DNA of 32,602 nucleotides. It comes from a bacterium (GTDB taxonomy: Bacteria; Cyanobacteriota; Vampirovibrionia; Gastranaerophilales; Gastranaerophilaceae). Below are positions 31,415 through 32,602 of the stretch, in pieces. The translations under genes were made by a program, and so were the position numbers. Under the pieces are notes generated by a model. That model was not told the DNA's origin and did not search any database. It worked only from the letters and a program-made list of their open reading frames with translations. The stretch is taken from NCBI GenBank assembly GCA_017505585.1, contig JAFVOZ010000006.1, positions 1 to 32,602 of the forward strand, given 5' to 3'. The first letter of the stretch is position 1, and every line of letters starts with the position of its first letter.

Positions 31415-31459
31415 CCTTCCTTTATGTATTAATAAAAACATTTAAAGGAAAATAATTGC
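31415..31459 (-). promoter_or_regulatory. Leader hairpin masking a Shine-Dalgarno, copy 2
   Basis: Read on the minus strand from 31459 to 31415, this 45-nt element starts GCAATT, has a left arm ttcctttaaatgt, a loop and a right arm acataaaggaagg. Eleven pairs form with a two-base bulge. It shares GCAATT, the 12-base stretch TTTTTATTAATA and GGAAGG with the element at 11707-11750, in the same order and orientation to the downstream start codon (here GTG at 31407). Confidence 0.5.
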
Positions 31460-31477
31460 CTATTTTTTAAACAAAAA

Positions 31478-32401
31478 TTAAGCATCCCAAATTTTGGACA
31501 TTATCTGTGCGTATTTCGAAGTTGAAAGACCCATACCATATGCAGCAAGACTTGAAACATAATTTGCCATCATGCCAGTTGAGCTTTTAATCATTTTCAT
31601 TGCAGCGCTATAGTCGCCCGTGCCAGAAAAAGAAATAGCGTCTTTGACAGAATTTGAAGCTGCTTCATAATTTTGTGTCAATATGTTTTTATTTGTTTCT
31701 AAATCGGAATTGTATTTGTCTATGTTTTTAACCAAAGTTTCAACTATACCGTGCGCAGAGTTTAAATCTTCAGCGCCGTCAACCGTTACATTAAAACCTG
31801 ATATTGAAAGGGTTGTATCAAACTCAAGCACTGAACCTTCAGTTCCTTCAAAACCTATTTGCGCCCTTGCAGTATCTATATATTTTTCATTTACCTCTTC
31901 GTCGAGCACGTAAGTTCCGTCTTCTTCTCTTTTAAATTTTTGAATACTTGAAGGCTTATAGTCATGCTCTCCGAAAACATTTGCACCGTCGTATGTTGTG
32001 CCGTTTTTTAATTCATACAATTCACCAAGCAATTCATTGATATTTGCTTGCGCCGCATCAAATTCAGCAGAGGTGGAAGATTCAGTCAAAGTGTTTAATT
32101 CGTTTTTTATCTCTTGAGCAATTGATTTCATGCCGTCTAATGAATTTTGCGCAACTGATATGAGAGCAATGCCATTTTGCGTGCTTTTTTGAATTTCAAA
32201 ATAATCACCTAATCTGTAATCAAAATCAATTGAGGATGCGTAAGTGTCTTTGTCAGAGCTTATCTCACTTCCGTTAGAATGTGCAAAGCCGGAATATTGT
32301 TCAGCTTTAGCCTGCCTCTCATAAACAGAGGTAAGGGTATTTGTTCTATACAATCCTATCGCGCTAACCATATCATCCTTCTGAATACTTAGTTTACTCA
32401 T
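31478..32401 (-). CDS. Divergent flagellin-like protein
   Basis: The 307-residue protein resembles the flagellin/FlgL helical rod: residues about 66-145 contain FEIQKSTQNGIALISVAQNSLDGMKSIAQEI, ANINELLGELYELKNGTTYDGANVFGE, close to the family pattern of an N-terminal rod (NAQDGISLxQTAEGAL ... T-x-F-N-G). The C-terminal third is again helical (ETLVKNIDKYNSDLETNKNIL onward). It lacks the usual flagellin start (MRINTN...) and the DADxAxE ending, and it contains no Cys. Filament or hook-junction protein is the best guess, helped by motility genes downstream; another coiled secreted protein is possible. The ATG at 32401 has AGGGA too close to it; an ATG at 32371 has AGAAGG at ideal spacing and may be the true start. 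Confidence 0.5.
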   Translation of the reverse strand: MSKLSIQKDDMVSAIGLYRTNTLTSVYERQAKAEQYSGFAHSNGSEISSDKDTYASSIDFDYRLGDYFEIQKSTQNGIALISVAQNSLDGMKSIAQEIKNELNTLTESSTSAEFDAAQANINELLGELYELKNGTTYDGANVFGEHDYKPSSIQKFKREEDGTYVLDEEVNEKYIDTARAQIGFEGTEGSVLEFDTTLSISGFNVTVDGAEDLNSAHGIVETLVKNIDKYNSDLETNKNILTQNYEAASNSVKDAISFSGTGDYSAAMKMIKSSTGMMANYVSSLAAYGMGLSTSKYAQIMSKIWDA

Positions 32402-32439
32402 TCCCTAATACGGCAAAAAATAGCAAACAATTTAAAAAT

Positions 32440-32456
32440 TGTAACAATTTGTTACA
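32440..32456. promoter_or_regulatory. 17-bp palindrome upstream of the flagellin-like gene
   Basis: tgtaacaa-t-ttgttaca is a perfect 8-1-8 palindrome 38 bases before the ATG at 32401. Its first 13 bases recur at 32588-32600, at the window edge. This is a candidate operator for a dimeric regulator of the flagellin-like gene. The 201-base region 32402-32602 holds no gene that I can see. Confidence 0.5.
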
Positions 32457-32602
32457 TATAAGCAAAAAGTTTTAAGCAATTTTGCAGATTTTTCAAGTAA
32501 GCTTTTGGCATACAAATTAAAGGCACATATCAATATCTTCCTAACAGAATTTATTCCGCTTCAAAATTTTCTTCTCTCGTAAAAAAATGTAACAATTTGT
32601 AA

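Overview
This is an AT-rich bacterial chromosome segment. It carries about two dozen genes: four rightward blocks, one isolated leftward helicase gene, and one long leftward gene array. No tRNA, rRNA, insertion sequence, prophage or CRISPR array was seen. The gene mix points to an anaerobic, motile, Gram-negative-type gut or host-associated bacterium: rubrerythrin, MotA/MotB/FliL/FliN, a zinc-type adenylate kinase lid, a small stand-alone DprA-like protein like those annotated in Cyanobacteria, and many Gln/Pro/Asn-rich tails. My best guess is the non-photosynthetic cyanobacterial sister clade (Vampirovibrionia/Melainabacteria, Gastranaerophilales-like). That is inference from style and gene content, not a database match.

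Layout. (1) 2-11671, plus strand: the 3' part of a giant gene for a surface or secreted repeat protein. At least 3,889 residues are visible and the N-terminus lies outside the window. It is built of dozens of short GLUG-type repeats grouped into larger modules that share a header and a linker. (2) 11762-12467, plus: a 59-residue unknown ORF overlapping a 5-formyltetrahydrofolate cyclo-ligase gene. (3) 12532-15108, minus: UvrD/PcrA-type helicase. (4) 15257-19206, plus: an HExxH metalloprotease-like protein with a small one-TM protein, a DprA-like protein, glucose-6-phosphate isomerase with a strong terminator, and rubrerythrin. (5) 19207-32401, minus, all one direction, reading from right to left: flagellin-like protein, Gln-rich HEAT protein, MerR-like coiled-coil protein, motA, motB, fliL, fliN, der, plsY, a malic enzyme with an unusual insertion, then rpsE-rpmD-rplO-secY-adk-map, which is the tail of the spc ribosomal operon without its usual upstream part.

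How the genes work together. The right end is a motility block: a filament-like protein, stator MotA/MotB with FliL, the switch protein FliN, and a putative regulator whose gene carries a good -10 promoter. It runs with tiny gaps into housekeeping genes for ribosome assembly (Der), phospholipid synthesis (PlsY), malate metabolism, translation, protein export (SecY), adenylate balance and N-terminal Met removal.

The most unusual non-coding signals are: a 44-45-nt hairpin element found twice, each time placing the Shine-Dalgarno of a downstream gene in a stem (11707-11750 plus; 31415-31459 minus); a second dispersed element found upstream of two neighbouring plus-strand genes (15125-15155, 16331-16369); a 13-bp perfect inverted repeat lying on the pgi promoter; and a 17-bp palindrome upstream of the flagellin-like gene with a partial second copy at the window edge.
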